Shown here: positions 5,040 to 5,536 of the stretch, piece after piece
How positions within the stretch are numbered: position 1 is the first letter of the stretch
How the letters are laid out: the number at the start of each line of letters is the position of its first letter
Origin: Syntrophaceae bacterium UBA3084
GTDB taxonomy: Bacteria; Desulfobacterota; Syntrophia; Syntrophales; UBA6807
Assembly (NCBI GenBank): GCA_002367335.1
Contig: DFBI01000179.1
Coordinates: forward strand, 1 to 5,536
DNA: 5,536 nt
Direction of reading: 5' to 3'
Made by a program: the position numbers and the translations under genes
The notes under the pieces: generated by a model
What the model saw: the letters and a program-made list of their open reading frames with translations, nothing else
Told to the model about the DNA's origin: nothing
Database searches by the model: none

Positions 5040-5070
5040 GAAAAAAAGAAAAGCCCTCGAAGGACTCTTT
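5040..5070 (-). terminator. Intrinsic terminator (or attenuator) between the Fe-S protein and isomerase genes
   Basis: Read on the minus strand, AGTCCT (complement of 5061-5066) pairs with AGGGCT (complement of 5052-5057) around a TCG loop. The stem extends by a further G-U and A-U pairs and is followed by CTTTTTTTC (5040-5048). It starts about 45 nt after the Fe-S gene's stop codon. Only about 23 nt separate the T-run from the isomerase start codon, leaving almost no room for a promoter after it. Confidence 0.7.
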
Positions 5071-5115
5071 AAGATCTTCTAATGAAAAAAATCTATATCG
5101 GCCTTAACTGATATT

Positions 5116-5535
5116 CTATAAAGCCTCTACCAGAATCTCAGCAATATCTTTAACTACTATTTTACTTTCGTTGTTAGTATCTTGAACCGCATCCTGCAAT
5201 TGGATATGACACCATGGACACGCTGTAGCTATGATCTCTGCATCAACATCCATTGCTTCCCTCAATCTAATCTCAGAGAGACGGGTAACTTCTTCAACTT
5301 CATCCCACATTCTGCCCCCACCCCCGCCGCAGCAGAGACTATCCTGGCGATTGCGCTTCATCTCAACCAGGTTAACAGCAGGAATACCTTTGAGCAATTT
5401 TCTCGGCGCGTCATAAATGTTATTTTTCTTTCCCAGATAGCATGGATCGTGATACGTTATTTTTTTTGCAATTTCCTTTGCAATATCCAATCTTCCATCT
5501 TCCATCATATCTGAAAGAAATTCCGTATAGTGCTG
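5116..5535 (-). CDS. CCG-domain Fe-S oxidoreductase, C-terminal part (HdrD/LutA/GlpC-like)
   Basis: The frame is open from the right edge and stops at 5116; 139 residues are visible and the N-terminus is outside the window. It carries one full cysteine-rich (CCG) domain: DPCYLG, then 35 residues to CCG in SLCCGGGGGRMW, then 35 residues to CPWC in TACPWCHIQLQDA. This spacing is close to that known for the CCG domain of heterodisulfide reductase subunit B/D, where the cysteines bind a catalytic non-cubane 4Fe-4S cluster. Related proteins include LutA, GlpC and the large ETF-associated Fe-S oxidoreductases of sulfate reducers and syntrophs; the GGGGGRMW stretch resembles the latter. The HYTEFLSDMMEDGRL stretch upstream is also typical. 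It probably moves electrons between a flavoprotein and a quinone or disulfide partner. Which subfamily it belongs to cannot be decided without the N-terminal ferredoxin or membrane domains. Confidence 0.88.
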   Translation of the reverse strand, partial: QHYTEFLSDMMEDGRLDIAKEIAKKITYHDPCYLGKKNNIYDAPRKLLKGIPAVNLVEMKRNRQDSLCCGGGGGRMWDEVEEVTRLSEIRLREAMDVDAEIIATACPWCHIQLQDAVQDTNNESKIVVKDIAEILVEAL

Positions 5536-5536
5536 T

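Noticed and set aside
5182..5514. Plus-strand frames at 5182-5514 and 5231-5416
   Set aside because: They are antisense to the CCG-domain gene; the proline-rich stretch is the complement of the glycine run in CCGGGGG.

Overview
The window looks like part of a Gram-negative, moderately AT-rich, probably anaerobic bacterium of the deltaproteobacterial type (Desulfobacterota or Syntrophales-like). This is an inference from gene content: a PEP-CTERM/exosortase substrate, a CCG-domain iron-sulfur oxidoreductase of the HdrD/LutA/GlpC kind, a SurA/PrsA-like periplasmic foldase and an NifS-type cysteine desulfurase. No rRNA or other taxonomic marker is present.

Layout. Positions 2-208 hold the C-terminal end of a PEP-CTERM exported protein, followed by an intrinsic terminator (249-280). 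From about 379 to 650 there is no convincing gene. It does hold a promoter with two perfect consensus hexamers (TTGACA, 18 bp, TATAAT) reading into strongly structured sequence: a 14-bp hairpin, a 17-nt palindrome, a bulged hairpin inside an 8-bp stem, and an imperfect 27/29-nt direct repeat. Immediately after it, at about 652, lies the left end of an ISL3-family insertion sequence. Its transposase survives only as a 99-residue N-terminal fragment (743-1042), cut off by a small palindromic REP-like sequence (1024-1081). Positions 1082-1353 hold two hairpins and a likely promoter for the next gene.

Positions 1354-2496 encode a complete cysteine desulfurase. Between it and greA (3378-3854) lies an 881-bp region. 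It contains an unrecognised minus-strand reading frame (2529-2900) and a 362-bp nested palindromic element (2903-3264) with roughly 70-nt imperfect terminal inverted repeats and an inner 141-bp palindromic module. greA has a near-consensus promoter and a strong ribosome binding site, and is followed by a 14-bp stem-loop (3895-3930).

The last 1.5 kb is on the minus strand: a CCG-domain Fe-S protein running off the right edge (5116-5535), an intrinsic terminator (5040-5070), then a signal-peptide-bearing parvulin-type peptidyl-prolyl isomerase (4018-5016), which converges on greA.

The complete genes are housekeeping: sulfur mobilisation for Fe-S clusters, transcript cleavage, envelope protein folding and redox. 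They do not form one pathway. The unusual content is in the intergenic DNA: the structured sequence disrupted by an insertion sequence at 379-650 and the nested palindromic element at 2903-3264. I found no complete new multi-gene system in the window.
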